From Prosthecobacter sp. (lineage in GTDB: Bacteria; Verrucomicrobiota; Verrucomicrobiia; Verrucomicrobiales; Verrucomicrobiaceae): a stretch of 64,000 bases of DNA. The DNA lies in assembly GCA_017853885.1 (NCBI GenBank), contig JAFMIR010000001.1:124001-188000 (forward strand). The letters run 5' to 3'. Below are positions 53,685 through 62,507 of this stretch, one piece after another. Under the pieces are notes generated by a model, which made no database searches, was not told the DNA's origin, and was given only the letters and a program-made list of their open reading frames with translations. Every line of letters begins with the position of its first letter. Position 1 is the stretch's first letter. Position numbers and translations under genes: made by a program.

Positions 53685-54635
53685 TCACAGCATCGCTTGG
53701 AGCTGGTCGAGTGTCTGCTTGGTTCGCTTGATGCCTTCGATCTCGCTGTGTTTATCCCCTTCGTATTCGATGCCAATGTATCCCGTATAGCCGGCGGTGA
53801 ATACAATCTTGATCAAGCGTTCATAGTCGAGCGTCATCTCGCGACCTTCGCGGCGATCTTCCGTGTAGAATTTACCTGCGCCAGTATCCCAGTCGTAAGC
53901 CTTGGCACTCATGCTTTTCTTCACCCAAGGCATAAACTCACGCAAGCCCAGATAGGGATTGTAGAGCTCGCCCTTGTTTCGGTCGGTGTAAAAGTTGCCG
54001 AAGTCCGGTAAAATGCCCACACGGGCGTGATCGGCGGCCTTCATTACAGCGGTGAGCCATTTGCCATGGCTGGAGAGGCCACCGTGATTCTCGACGACGA
54101 CAAAAAGACCGCGCTTGTCACCTTCCACGCAGAGGCGATGCAATCCATCAGCAGCGAGCTTGAGCTGCTCGTCCCAAGAAAGCTTCGGATCGCTGGCAGC
54201 ATTCACGCGGATGCTGTGGCAGCCGAGTGTGGCCGCGGCGTCGAGCCACTTGAGATGGTTTTCGATGGCCTTGGAGCGCTTTGCATCATCGGGATCGCCG
54301 AGATTGCCCTCGCGATCGCACATGATGAGCAGACCGGCCACGCCCTCACCGTCCTGGCGCTTTTTCATCTCACCGAGGTAGGCAGCATCGGCTGCCTTGT
54401 CGAAGAACATCTGGTTCACATACTCCACGCCATCAATGTCGAGGCTGCGGGCGATTTTGCAGAAGTCGAGGTGATCCATTTTCCCACCGTCCTTGGCAAA
54501 CATGCCTTTGTGCAGCGACCATTCGGCCACAGAGATTTTGAAAGGCTCCTTCTTCTCGCCAGCGGCAGGAAGAACAGGCGAAGCAGCCGCAGCGGCGGCC
54601 ATGGCGAAGAAATGACGACGAGAAGTACTGCTCAT
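53685..54635 (-). CDS. Tat-exported sugar phosphate isomerase/epimerase-family (TIM-barrel) protein
   Basis: 316 residues with a twin-arginine signal ('SSTSRRHFFAMAAAAAASP'). The AP-endonuclease-2-type TIM barrel is recognisable: 'DIDGVEYVNQMFFD', 'IMCDREGNLGD', 'LGCHSIRVNAAS', 'GLFVVVENHGGLSSHG' (metal-binding Glu/His), 'VGILPDFGNF' and 'GYIGIEYEGDK' (metal-binding Glu). Enzymes of this type isomerise or epimerise sugars (hydroxypyruvate isomerase, tagatose epimerase, inosose dehydratase). Export of such enzymes via Tat, like the Gfo/Idh protein at 19.2 kb, is characteristic of Planctomycetes and Verrucomicrobia; a link between the two is possible but they are 33 kb apart. Confidence 0.88.
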   Translation of the reverse strand: MSSTSRRHFFAMAAAAAASPVLPAAGEKKEPFKISVAEWSLHKGMFAKDGGKMDHLDFCKIARSLDIDGVEYVNQMFFDKAADAAYLGEMKKRQDGEGVAGLLIMCDREGNLGDPDDAKRSKAIENHLKWLDAAATLGCHSIRVNAASDPKLSWDEQLKLAADGLHRLCVEGDKRGLFVVVENHGGLSSHGKWLTAVMKAADHARVGILPDFGNFYTDRNKGELYNPYLGLREFMPWVKKSMSAKAYDWDTGAGKFYTEDRREGREMTLDYERLIKIVFTAGYTGYIGIEYEGDKHSEIEGIKRTKQTLDQLQAML

Positions 54636-54673
54636 GAGATAGAGAGTTCGATGAATGATGACGAAAAGGTAGA

Positions 54674-56410
54674 TCAGCCGACGATGATGCCTTTCGCCTT
54701 ACGTTCTTTCTCACGCTCGAGGAGCGGGACCTTCTCGGCGGTTTCGAGCACTTGAGTGCCAAGATCGCCGATTTTAGAGAAGGTGAGACCATTGAGGGCG
54801 GGGACTTCGGCGGCGAGACGCTTGAAGACATCCTCGATGGTATGGATGCCGTTGCTGCCACCGAGGGCGACGATGAGATCACGAAGAATTTCCCATGTGT
54901 CGCGGGCATTGCCGGGTGCCTTCACCGCTTTGTTCAGGCGTTGAAGGCGGCCAGTGGCATTGATCATGCTGCCACGCTTCTCGGCATAGGCAGCTCCCGG
55001 TAGCACCACATGGCTAAGCTCGGCACTCGCATTCGCCAAAACATGCAATGTGGCAATGAAGGGCACTTTTTCGAGGTCTCGCTGCTGGAAGCCAACTTTG
55101 AGCAAGTTCTCTCCAAGTGCCAAAACGCCGCGCATCAGGCCGCGGGACATTTTTTCCTGAATATCGGCCAGTTTGGAGCCAGGCTCGATGCCAAGGATAA
55201 GCTTGGCTCCATGGGTGTTCGGATTCAGATCGTCAGCGCGCAGATAGCCGTCCGCTCCGCCGTGTCGCGGAATGATGTCGATGTTTGCCGTGCCGAGTTG
55301 GGCAGCGAGGTGCTTCACGAAAAAAAGCTCCTCATTGGTCATGCGGGCGCTGGCGATGATGGCGATCTCCTCGCCCTTTTTGCCTGCGAGAGCGGTGGCA
55401 ATGCTATTGAGTGCGGTTTTCCAACTCGCGACCTCATGTTTGCCGCCGATTTTTACCATGGGGTCGGTGAGACGAAACTCGCTGTTCACAAAATGGAAGT
55501 CGAGGCGACCGCTGTCACACATCCAAGAGGAGTTGACGTCATTGTTGTCGCGTGGTGTCTGGCGGTAAAGGGTGTCGCCACGAGCCCCAATCTCCATGTT
55601 GCAGCCACGGCCACACCCGGCACAGATACTGGGCGTCTCCGTCAGAAACCAAACACGCTGCTGAAAGCGGAAATCGGTGCTGGTCAACGCCCCAACAGGA
55701 CATATATCGACGGTATTGAGAGAGTAATTGTGCTCCAACCGCTTGCCGGGATGCACTGCGAGAGTGGTATGGCTGCCACGCTCAGTGAAGCCGAGCACGG
55801 GCTCATCGGCGATCTCAGCAGTGAAGCGGATGCAACGGCTGCACATGATGCAGCGCTCGTCATCGAGGCGCACACGTGGGCCGATGTCCACATTCTTCGG
55901 CTTCTTGACCTTGTCCTCACGGAAGCGGCTTTCGCCTTTGCCATGCTCGACGCTGAACTCCTGCAAACGGCACTCACCAGCCTGATCGCAGATAGGGCAG
56001 TCGAGAGGATGATTGATTAGGAGGAATTCCATCACGCCCTTGCGGCATTCCTGTGTGAGGACGCTGTCTGTGCGGATGCCCATGCCTTCGGCGACGGTAT
56101 TCGCACAAGCGATCACCGGACGCGGCATCCAGCCGATCTTTGGCATACCGTGCTCATCTTTCTCCGGCTCCGTGCCTGGTGCAGGGCGCGGCGGCATGCC
56201 CATTTCGACAAGGCACATGCGGCAGTTGCCTGGGGAAGAGAGTTTCGGGTGGTAGCAGTAATGTGGAACTTCCTTTTTCACCTGCTTGCATGCCTCGATC
56301 ATGCGCGTGCCTTTGGGGAACTTGTGCCAAACGCCGTCGATCTGCACATTCACAAGATCGGCCGGTGGCGGGGCGGCAACAGGGGCGGGGGCTTCAGCGG
56401 GAGCGGGCAT
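54674..56410 (-). CDS. nuoG: NADH-quinone oxidoreductase subunit G-type iron-sulfur protein
   Basis: 578 residues. A Pro/Ala-rich N-terminal extension (1-18) is followed by the 2Fe-2S domain ('HYCYHPKLSSPGNCRMC', then 'ACANTVAEGM'), the His/Cys-rich [4Fe-4S] segment ('HPLDCPICDQAGECRLQ'), the ferredoxin-like pair ('CIMCSRCIRF', 'CPVGALTS') and the extra cluster with 'CAGCGRGCNMEIG'. The C-terminal part is a shortened molybdopterin-oxidoreductase-like domain ('SHVVLPGAAYAEKRGSMINA') that binds no cofactor in NuoG. It is shorter than E. coli NuoG (908) but complete in clusters. No other nuo gene lies beside it: it is flanked by the isomerase gene and the HAD gene. Formate-dehydrogenase-like or hydrogenase-type subunits are alternatives, but the cluster order fits complex I best. 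Confidence 0.88.
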   Translation of the reverse strand: MPAPAEAPAPVAAPPPADLVNVQIDGVWHKFPKGTRMIEACKQVKKEVPHYCYHPKLSSPGNCRMCLVEMGMPPRPAPGTEPEKDEHGMPKIGWMPRPVIACANTVAEGMGIRTDSVLTQECRKGVMEFLLINHPLDCPICDQAGECRLQEFSVEHGKGESRFREDKVKKPKNVDIGPRVRLDDERCIMCSRCIRFTAEIADEPVLGFTERGSHTTLAVHPGKRLEHNYSLNTVDICPVGALTSTDFRFQQRVWFLTETPSICAGCGRGCNMEIGARGDTLYRQTPRDNNDVNSSWMCDSGRLDFHFVNSEFRLTDPMVKIGGKHEVASWKTALNSIATALAGKKGEEIAIIASARMTNEELFFVKHLAAQLGTANIDIIPRHGGADGYLRADDLNPNTHGAKLILGIEPGSKLADIQEKMSRGLMRGVLALGENLLKVGFQQRDLEKVPFIATLHVLANASAELSHVVLPGAAYAEKRGSMINATGRLQRLNKAVKAPGNARDTWEILRDLIVALGGSNGIHTIEDVFKRLAAEVPALNGLTFSKIGDLGTQVLETAEKVPLLEREKERKAKGIIVG

Positions 56411-56602
56411 GAGCGAAGGGGAAAAAAGAGAAAGCTATTCGATTATCGGAGCGCGAGGGGGAGCGGCAACCCGATTTTGTGAAAAGTTTCACAAGCAGTC
56501 ATCAAAAACCCTTTGAGAAACTTTCACCAGCCTTGCGGCTTTGGCGATTCACGGCATGAGTGCGATTTCTACAAGCCCCGCCGCATCCGAACGATCGCTT
56601 CC

Positions 56603-57400
56603 ATGGCCGCCAAGCAATACCGCTTCATCCTTTGCTTCGACTTCGACGGCACCATGATTCATCCGGCGGGTAGCCCAGTGTATCATCCCGGCCTCGGAAA
56701 CATGATTCAAGCCCTGCGCACCCAGGGTGCCGCGTGGATCGTCAACACCGGCCGGAGTCTTGTTCAGACCTTGGAGGGACTGACACAGCACGGCATCTTC
56801 ATGGAGCCGGACTTTATCATCACTCAGGAATGCAACATTTATAAACCCGGCTTCTTCAGCCGGTGGAAGGACTTCGGCACCTGGAATCGCGACGCCCTGC
56901 GGGCCCAAGAGCGCTTCGTCCGCGACCACAAGACCTCACTCGAAGCCATCAAGCGCTTCGTCGAGACGCACACCCAAGCCAGCTTCCTGAACCACGGTGA
57001 AAACGAGCTCGGCATTGTAGGCACCAATGACCCAGAGATGGATGCCATCTGCGCCTACATCGACACCCACGCTGCCCAGTTCCCGGACATCGGCTACCAC
57101 CGCAACAGCATTTACCTGCGCCTATCCCACTCGGGTTACAGCAAAGGCACCGCCCTCAGCGAGCTTGCCCGTCTGCTCGGTCTCACATCCGCCCATTGCT
57201 TCGCCGCCGGAGACAATTACAACGATCTCAGCATGCTCGACCAACGCCATGCCCGCATGATCGCCTGCCCCGGAAATGCACTCGATCCCATCAAGCAAAT
57301 GGTTCGTGACCGTGGGGGATTCGTCGCCACCCAGCCCGCCAGCGAAGGCATGATGGAAGCCCTCACACACTACTTCGGCGGAGCTCCGGCACAGACTTAA
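56603..57400 (+). CDS. HAD-family (type IIB, Cof-like) phosphatase
   Basis: 265 residues from the ATG at 56603; the frame extends to 56513 but the conserved motif I sits close to this start: D13-x-D15-G-T ('CFDFDGTMIHP'). Motif II-like 'WIVNTGRSL', motif III Lys in 'SKGTALSELARLLGL' and motif IV 'CFAAGDNYNDLSML' follow, with a C2B-type cap between residues about 85 and 185. Cof-type HAD enzymes dephosphorylate sugar or nucleotide phosphates in the cytoplasm, or act as sucrose/mannosyl-glycerate phosphatases. The substrate cannot be assigned. It diverges from nuoG across 192 bases and precedes the L21-L27 pair by 130 bases. Confidence 0.88.
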   Translation: MAAKQYRFILCFDFDGTMIHPAGSPVYHPGLGNMIQALRTQGAAWIVNTGRSLVQTLEGLTQHGIFMEPDFIITQECNIYKPGFFSRWKDFGTWNRDALRAQERFVRDHKTSLEAIKRFVETHTQASFLNHGENELGIVGTNDPEMDAICAYIDTHAAQFPDIGYHRNSIYLRLSHSGYSKGTALSELARLLGLTSAHCFAAGDNYNDLSMLDQRHARMIACPGNALDPIKQMVRDRGGFVATQPASEGMMEALTHYFGGAPAQT

Positions 57401-57530
57401 GGTCGGATTTGGCCTTCTGCTCCACCGTGGCAAGGTCAGTGCTTTTTTAGCTTGCCGAACCGAGGCAGGTGTGGAAGTCTCCGCCCCCCTCGCTCCTGGC
57501 GTGGGCTAAACTCTCTCCCTCTTTCAGGCT

Positions 57531-57845
57531 ATGGCATACGCAATCATCCAAACTGGTGGCAAGCAATACAAGGTTTCCGTCGGCGACAAGCTCGATGTAG
57601 AGAAACTCGTGGCTGCCGAAGGCGACACCGCCACTTTCGATCAGGTCCTCGCTGCAGGTGAAGGCTCCAATCTCCGTGTCGGTGCTCCCACCGTCGCCGG
57701 AGCCAGCGTCAGCGCCAAAGTTCTCAAGCAGCACAAGGCAGACAAGGCAACCACCTTTAAATTCCGCAAGCGCAAGGGCTTCCATAAGACCCGCGGCCAT
57801 CGCCAGCCCCTCACGCTGGTCCAAATCACCGCCATCAACGCATGA
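57531..57845 (+). CDS. rplU: 50S ribosomal protein L21
   Basis: 104 residues, the standard length, with the family N-terminus 'MAYAIIQTGGKQYKVSVGD' and the C-terminal signature 'FRKRKGFHKTRGHRQPLTLVQI'. L21 binds 23S rRNA next to L20. It is followed 35 bases later by rpmA. The upstream leader (57401-57530) contains a six-base-pair stem (GGCAAG 57429-57434 with CTTGCC 57451-57456) of unknown meaning, and the bases before the ATG are a C/T run rather than a Shine-Dalgarno. Confidence 0.97.
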   Translation: MAYAIIQTGGKQYKVSVGDKLDVEKLVAAEGDTATFDQVLAAGEGSNLRVGAPTVAGASVSAKVLKQHKADKATTFKFRKRKGFHKTRGHRQPLTLVQITAINA

Positions 57846-57880
57846 TCCTTAGTCTTTAACCCTCATTCCTCTCACTCCTC

Positions 57881-58138
57881 ATGGCACACAAGAAAGGTCA
57901 AGGCAGCGTCAAAAATGGACGCGACTCCAACAGTAAGCGTCTCGGCGTGAAAAAGTTCGGCGGTGAAGCCGTCATCGCCGGCAACATCATTCTTCGTCAG
58001 CGTGGCACCAAGTGGATCACCGGCAGCAATGTCGGCATCGGCAAGGATCACACCATCTTCGCTCTCGTGGACGGTAGTGTTCGTTTTGACAAGGACGGCC
58101 GCCGCGTGAACGTCGATCCGGTCGCCCTCCAAGCCTAA
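57881..58138 (+). CDS. rpmA: 50S ribosomal protein L27
   Basis: 85 residues beginning '[20 protein letters not shown]', with '[21 protein letters not shown]' and '[15 protein letters not shown]'. The N-terminus reaches the peptidyl-transferase centre; there is no cleavable extension as in Firmicutes. It is co-transcribed with rplU. The obg GTPase gene that follows rpmA in many bacteria is absent; a terminator follows instead. Confidence 0.97.
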   Translation: MAHKKGQGSVKNGRDSNSKRLGVKKFGGEAVIAGNIILRQRGTKWITGSNVGIGKDHTIFALVDGSVRFDKDGRRVNVDPVALQA

Positions 58139-58161
58139 TCGATTCGAACAATTCGTTTTTC

Positions 58162-58192
58162 AAAAGGGCGTGGATCACCTCCACGCCCTTTT
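58162..58192 (+). terminator. intrinsic terminator after rpmA
   Basis: GGGCGTGGA (58166-58174) pairs perfectly with TCCACGCCC (58180-58188) around a five-base loop, flanked by four A before and four T after. It begins about 25 bases after the rpmA stop codon. The A/T flanks would let it work on the opposite strand as well. Confidence 0.9.
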
Positions 58193-58343
58193 CTGTATCC
58201 GAAGGCCAACCTCCCTTTTCCATCGAGAACATGGCTTGATCTGATGACTGGTTCTAGACTTCTTTGAAGTCCGGCTGACACCTTGTTAGAGCTTCAGGAT
58301 TGCATGCATGGCCGTGAACTGTTGAAGATTCTGCCCCCTTCAT

Positions 58344-59837
58344 TCAAACCATTGGCAGCAACTTGCTCAGCCCCAGCGTCACCAGCAGGCCGATAACGGA
58401 ATCTGCCGTGAGCTGAACGCTCCATGTTCGCAGTGTTTCCCTCTCAGTCATGCCGCTGAGTCGGCTCACGACCCAGAAGCCGCTGTCGTTCATCCAAGAC
58501 ATGAACATCGCGCCAAAGCCAATCGAGGTGAAAAGATACAGTGGATGGCAGTCAAGATTTCCACCAGTGATCATCGGGGCCATAATCGAGGCGGAGGTGA
58601 GCATCGCCACCGTGGCAGACCCTTGGGCGACACGCACTACGGCGGCTACCAACCAGCCCAGCAGGACCAAATTGATGTTGTATCCCTTTGCGAGATGCTC
58701 CACCGCGCCACCCACGCCCGCACTGCGCAGGGCGAGGCCGAAAGCGCCGCCGGCGCTCGTAATGAGAATGATCATGCCCGCCGTCTCCAGCGGTGGCCCT
58801 ACGAGTTGTTCTAGCTTTTTCAACCCAAAGCCACGCTGCCTCGCCAGCACCCAAAGCGAGATCACCGCACCGATGAAAAGCGCGATGTTTTTGTGCCCGA
58901 TGAAGTCAACCCAAGCACGCGCGGCATTAAAGCCATCTTTGCCACCTAATAGGTTCACCATTGAAACACCCCAAGCCGTGCCTTTCGCCGCCGCGCCATG
59001 TGCCAGCTCAAACACAGTCGTCAGACTAATGAGAAAAATCGGCAGCAGCACCGGCGTCATGCTCCAGAAGAAGGAAGGCAGCTCGCTCTCCGGCTTGTCG
59101 CTCACGCCTTTCAGCTCATGGAGCGAAAGACCGTTCGTCTCACGCAGCGGCACATCGGTGCGGGCATTGAGCCATTGGCTGACGAGAAACCCGAAGAAGC
59201 AGGTGATCGCACCGATGACCATGCCGCCGAGAAGAGACTCTCCCACATTCAGGTTCAGGCTCTCCACCACAGCCACTGGGCCAGGGTGGGGCACCGTCAT
59301 CGAATGCGTCACCGTGCCGCCGCAGCAGACTGCGAGAATGTAAAGGGTGTAATCCTTACCTGTTCGCATGCGCAGCGCCATCGCCAGAGGGGCCATGAGC
59401 ATAAACATCGTATCGAAAAAGATCGGGGCACTCAAAATGAACGTGCTCCACAACAGCGCCCAACCCGCACGCTTCTCGCCAAAGAAAGCCAGGAAGCGCC
59501 GCACGACCTTGTCCGCGCCGCCGCTCTCCATCAGGCACATACCGATCACCGCCGCGAGGGCGATCGAGATGGCGATGTCACGCGCCGTGTCGCCTAGCCC
59601 CTTCGACACCATCTCCACCACGCCCACCATAGCGGTCATCGACTTCACCTTGCCGTCCTTTTGTACGATGTCCCACGAGTCGTTGTCGGTCATCAGGCCT
59701 GCCAGCATCGCCGCCAACACAAGCGCGAGAAAGGCATGCAGCCGCAGCACGCTGATACCAAAAATGATGAAGGCCACGCTAACGGTAAGAACGACAAATG
59801 GCCAATAGCTGGCCGAGGCTGCGGCAAGGAAAGACAT
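58344..59837 (-). CDS. GntP-family permease (gluconate:H+ symporter type)
   Basis: 497 residues from the ATG at 59837 ('MSFLAAASASYWPFVVL'); an upstream TTG at 59873 is possible but less likely. About 12-14 hydrophobic helices are visible. Family features include 'LVLAAMLAGLMTDN', 'GLGDTARDIAISIALAAVIGMCLMESGGA', 'PIFFDTMFMLMAPLA', 'TVTHSMTVPHPGPVAV' and 'ITSAGGAFGLALRSAGVGG'. GntP carriers take up gluconate or related sugar acids with protons. No sugar-acid kinase gene is adjacent, so the substrate is not confirmed. It converges with the L21-L27 unit across about 205 bases in which, apart from the terminator, I see only a GACTTC/GAAGTC palindrome (58257-58271). Confidence 0.9.
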   Translation of the reverse strand: MSFLAAASASYWPFVVLTVSVAFIIFGISVLRLHAFLALVLAAMLAGLMTDNDSWDIVQKDGKVKSMTAMVGVVEMVSKGLGDTARDIAISIALAAVIGMCLMESGGADKVVRRFLAFFGEKRAGWALLWSTFILSAPIFFDTMFMLMAPLAMALRMRTGKDYTLYILAVCCGGTVTHSMTVPHPGPVAVVESLNLNVGESLLGGMVIGAITCFFGFLVSQWLNARTDVPLRETNGLSLHELKGVSDKPESELPSFFWSMTPVLLPIFLISLTTVFELAHGAAAKGTAWGVSMVNLLGGKDGFNAARAWVDFIGHKNIALFIGAVISLWVLARQRGFGLKKLEQLVGPPLETAGMIILITSAGGAFGLALRSAGVGGAVEHLAKGYNINLVLLGWLVAAVVRVAQGSATVAMLTSASIMAPMITGGNLDCHPLYLFTSIGFGAMFMSWMNDSGFWVVSRLSGMTERETLRTWSVQLTADSVIGLLVTLGLSKLLPMV

Positions 59838-60076
59838 GATCGCGATGCTGGCGGTTGGCAGCTGAGGCGTCAAGACATGCCCGCCGCCAGAAGTGAATCT
59901 TTGCCACGCTGGGAATCTCAGCGTTCATATCAAGATTTCCGAGGTTATAGTCACAACATGTCCAATTCACAGGCCATTACGAATCGTTTCCGCCCCCAAG
60001 AAAGGCCTTGTTGCACCCGTAGATTCCCAGCTAGCCTACCTCCTTAGTCTTTCATCACCCTCAATCTGATCCTATC

Positions 60077-61525
60077 GTGAAGTTCAAATGTCCCTCTTGT
60101 GAAATGCAGCTCAAGGTCGAGCCCGAAATGGCTGGCAAGATCGTCCGCTGCCCCGGCTGCAACACAAAGCTGAACATCCCCGCCGAAGCTGCTGGCGGTC
60201 TGCCATTCCCCAGTGGACTGCCTGCGCCGAGCGGACTTCCCGCTCCCAGCAATCTTCCAGCTCCGGATGCTGCGATGTCGCATGTGCCCGAATACACTGA
60301 CACGCCTCCGTCACCCCAGCATGAGCTTCTCGTTGAACAGAACCGTAATGCCCGCGGCGGCTGGGAGGAGGCCGACCCCACGAACCCAAACCCCTTCCTT
60401 GCCTTCGGCGTCGGCTTTATAATCTTCCTCGTGTGGGTTGGCATCCTGTATCCCTTCCAAGCACCAGAGAGCACGCCGTCAGCCAAGTTTAGCACAATGC
60501 AGTTTGTGGCCTCGTTGTTCTACAAACACGCCGCAGTGAGCTTCACCAACACGCTATTCTTCACGTGGTCGATGGCCATCATTTACCTCAAGATCCAGAA
60601 GCTACGGCACCAGCGCCGCGCCCTGCTGCTCGATGTGCTCCCATGGGAGCTCGGTGCCGAGATCAATCGCGACAACGTCGGCTCTTTCATCGATCACCTC
60701 TACAAACTACCGCACCGCCTACGTGACAGCATGATGGTGAACCGCATTCGCAAGGCGCTGGAGCTTTTCGAGGTCAAGCAAAACGCCGGTGACGTAACAA
60801 ACATGCTCTCCAGCCAGAGCGATATCGACGGCATGCGCATCGGTGGCAGCTACACGCTCCTCAAGGCATTCCTGTGGGCCATCCCAATCCTAGGTTTCAT
60901 TGGAACCGTCATCGGCCTATCTCATGCCATCGGCGGCATGAATTTCAGCGATATGGACGACCTTAAGCAGGTGAAGACTACGCTGCAAAACGTGACCGGC
61001 GGCCTAGGCACCGCGTTCGATGCCACCCTTCTCGGTCTTGTTCTTGCCACGCTGCTGAACTTCCCGATGAACACCCTCATGAAGGCAGAGGATGATAACC
61101 TCAATAACATCGATGCCTTCTGCAACGAAATCCTCCTTCCTCGTCTCAATGACGGCGGCAGCATTGGCGGCGGCGACACGGGCGGCATGATGGACACGCT
61201 CGTCAAGGCGGTCGCCAATGCACAGAAAGAATTCCTCATCGACCTCAATACGCTATCCTCCAAGATTCTGGAACAAGCGCAGAACCTCGACAAACGCGCT
61301 TGGGCACACCAAGAACGTGTCGATCGTGAATTTGCTACTGCGCTTAATGTCATGCGGGAGCAGATGACTAAGTCCGTGGCTGATAGCGTAGAGAAGACTG
61401 GGGACTACATGCGCGCCATGGCCTCAGGCATTCAAAGCCTTAACAACGTCCTAGCCCAGCTCGGCGAGAAGCAGGTCATCATCCACCAAGTGAAGAAAAG
61501 AGGTTGGTTTAGCCGCGCAGATTAA
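60077..61525 (+). CDS. MotA/TolQ/ExbB-family proton-channel protein with N-terminal zinc ribbon and helical tail
   Basis: 482 residues from a GTG start that is followed at once by a zinc ribbon (C5-x-x-C8 and C25-x-x-C28, 'FKCPSCEMQ' and 'VRCPGCNTK'). Next is a Pro-rich linker (42-63) in which the unit G/N-L-P-x-P recurs four times. Four membrane segments follow (about 107-127, 153-173, 262-287, 307-330). The third and fourth carry the ExbB/TolQ signatures 'IPILGFIGTVIGLSHAIGG' and 'GGLGTAFDATLLGLVLATLL'. Residues 340-482 are a long amphipathic, partly coiled-coil tail. With four helices both ends should face the cytoplasm. Family members form a pentamer that conducts protons around a pair of ExbD/MotB-type helices. 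The two following genes, 35 and 2 bases apart, encode such partners. The zinc ribbon and long tail are not found in ordinary ExbB or TolQ. Confidence 0.87.
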   Translation: MKFKCPSCEMQLKVEPEMAGKIVRCPGCNTKLNIPAEAAGGLPFPSGLPAPSGLPAPSNLPAPDAAMSHVPEYTDTPPSPQHELLVEQNRNARGGWEEADPTNPNPFLAFGVGFIIFLVWVGILYPFQAPESTPSAKFSTMQFVASLFYKHAAVSFTNTLFFTWSMAIIYLKIQKLRHQRRALLLDVLPWELGAEINRDNVGSFIDHLYKLPHRLRDSMMVNRIRKALELFEVKQNAGDVTNMLSSQSDIDGMRIGGSYTLLKAFLWAIPILGFIGTVIGLSHAIGGMNFSDMDDLKQVKTTLQNVTGGLGTAFDATLLGLVLATLLNFPMNTLMKAEDDNLNNIDAFCNEILLPRLNDGGSIGGGDTGGMMDTLVKAVANAQKEFLIDLNTLSSKILEQAQNLDKRAWAHQERVDREFATALNVMREQMTKSVADSVEKTGDYMRAMASGIQSLNNVLAQLGEKQVIIHQVKKRGWFSRAD

Positions 61526-61560
61526 TCCAGCCCTACCATCAGCCACCACTCCCACGATTC

Positions 61561-62505
61561 ATGGCCAAGCGCAGACATGGAGCAAAAGACGAGATTCTTC
61601 TCGTTCCGTTCCTAGATATTCTCTGCTCCCTCATTGGCGTGCTTGTCCTTATCATTGTGGTGTTATGTGTCTCCATGACCGAGCAGACAGATGGCCGACC
61701 TGAGGCTGAGGTAGAGATGGCTCAGGAAGCCAAAAAGCTCCGCAAAGAGATCGATTCTCACAAAAAGATTGAGGTCATTGTCAACGAGAAGATTGCCACA
61801 CTGGATGAGCTCCAAAAACAGATCGAGGATCGCCAGCAACGCTATATCAAGCTTCGCAAGCTGCAGTCCACTTCGAAGGAGATTCTTGAAACCAATCAGA
61901 AACTCTCCCAGCAGATGCTGAAGGAACTCGACGACCTCCTTCTAGAACTTGATGGTCTCAAAAAACAGCAGGTTGAATCCAAGGCTGAGATAACCAAGCT
62001 GCTGACTGAGCTGAAAAAACGCCAAGTGCCTGAGGACAAAAAAGTGCCTCCGGTCATCGTGCAGCCGTCCGGCAGCGGCATGGCGGAGGATACGAAGGTT
62101 TTCTTTGTCGAAGCAGCCGGCGGTGCTCTCAAGATACTCGGCGCTTGGGGCACGGAGGACTACCGCCTGCCTGCCAATGCAGAGACAATCATCGGTGATG
62201 TGACTTATAACCACTTCCTCACCGAAGTGGCCAAGCTTCCAAAGGCACTCGTGCTCTTCCTCGTTCGCGATGACGGCCAAGGAGCTTTCAACAATGGCGC
62301 CGGCCGTGCGGACAACGATTACAAGGTGCGCATTGGCAAGCTGCCAATCCCTGGACGCGGCACGCTCGACCTGAAAACCTTCGACAAATACCGGGGGAAG
62401 ATCACTCCACCGCAAGCCGAAGCTCTGAAGGCCACTCCAATCCCTGCCCCACCACCAAAAGCTGACACCAAGCAGAAGGCAGAAACACCCCAAAAAGCCC
62501 GTTAG
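61561..62505 (+). CDS. ExbD/MotB-like membrane protein with long coiled coil (first)
   Basis: 314 residues. A short basic cytoplasmic N-terminus ('MAKRRHGAKDE') leads to a single membrane helix with the conserved proton-carrying Asp D19 ('LVPFLDILCSLIGVLVLII'), as in ExbD, TolR and MotB. Residues about 51-157 are a long, highly charged coiled coil, much longer than the linker of any ExbD. A compact beta-rich domain follows (about 176-280: 'TKVFFVEAAGGALKILG', 'ALVLFLVRDDGQGAF', 'YKVRIGKLPIPGRGTLDLK'), then a Pro/Lys tail. I cannot name a family for the C-terminal domain, and no OmpA-type peptidoglycan-binding motif is visible. It is the middle gene of the three-gene locus. Confidence 0.8.
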   Translation: MAKRRHGAKDEILLVPFLDILCSLIGVLVLIIVVLCVSMTEQTDGRPEAEVEMAQEAKKLRKEIDSHKKIEVIVNEKIATLDELQKQIEDRQQRYIKLRKLQSTSKEILETNQKLSQQMLKELDDLLLELDGLKKQQVESKAEITKLLTELKKRQVPEDKKVPPVIVQPSGSGMAEDTKVFFVEAAGGALKILGAWGTEDYRLPANAETIIGDVTYNHFLTEVAKLPKALVLFLVRDDGQGAFNNGAGRADNDYKVRIGKLPIPGRGTLDLKTFDKYRGKITPPQAEALKATPIPAPPPKADTKQKAETPQKAR

Positions 62506-62507
62506 CC

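Noticed and set aside
58257-58271. GACTTC-TTT-GAAGTC palindrome between rpmA and the GntP gene
   Set aside because: It lies between two convergent genes, not in a promoter, and has no T-tract; too short to claim a function.
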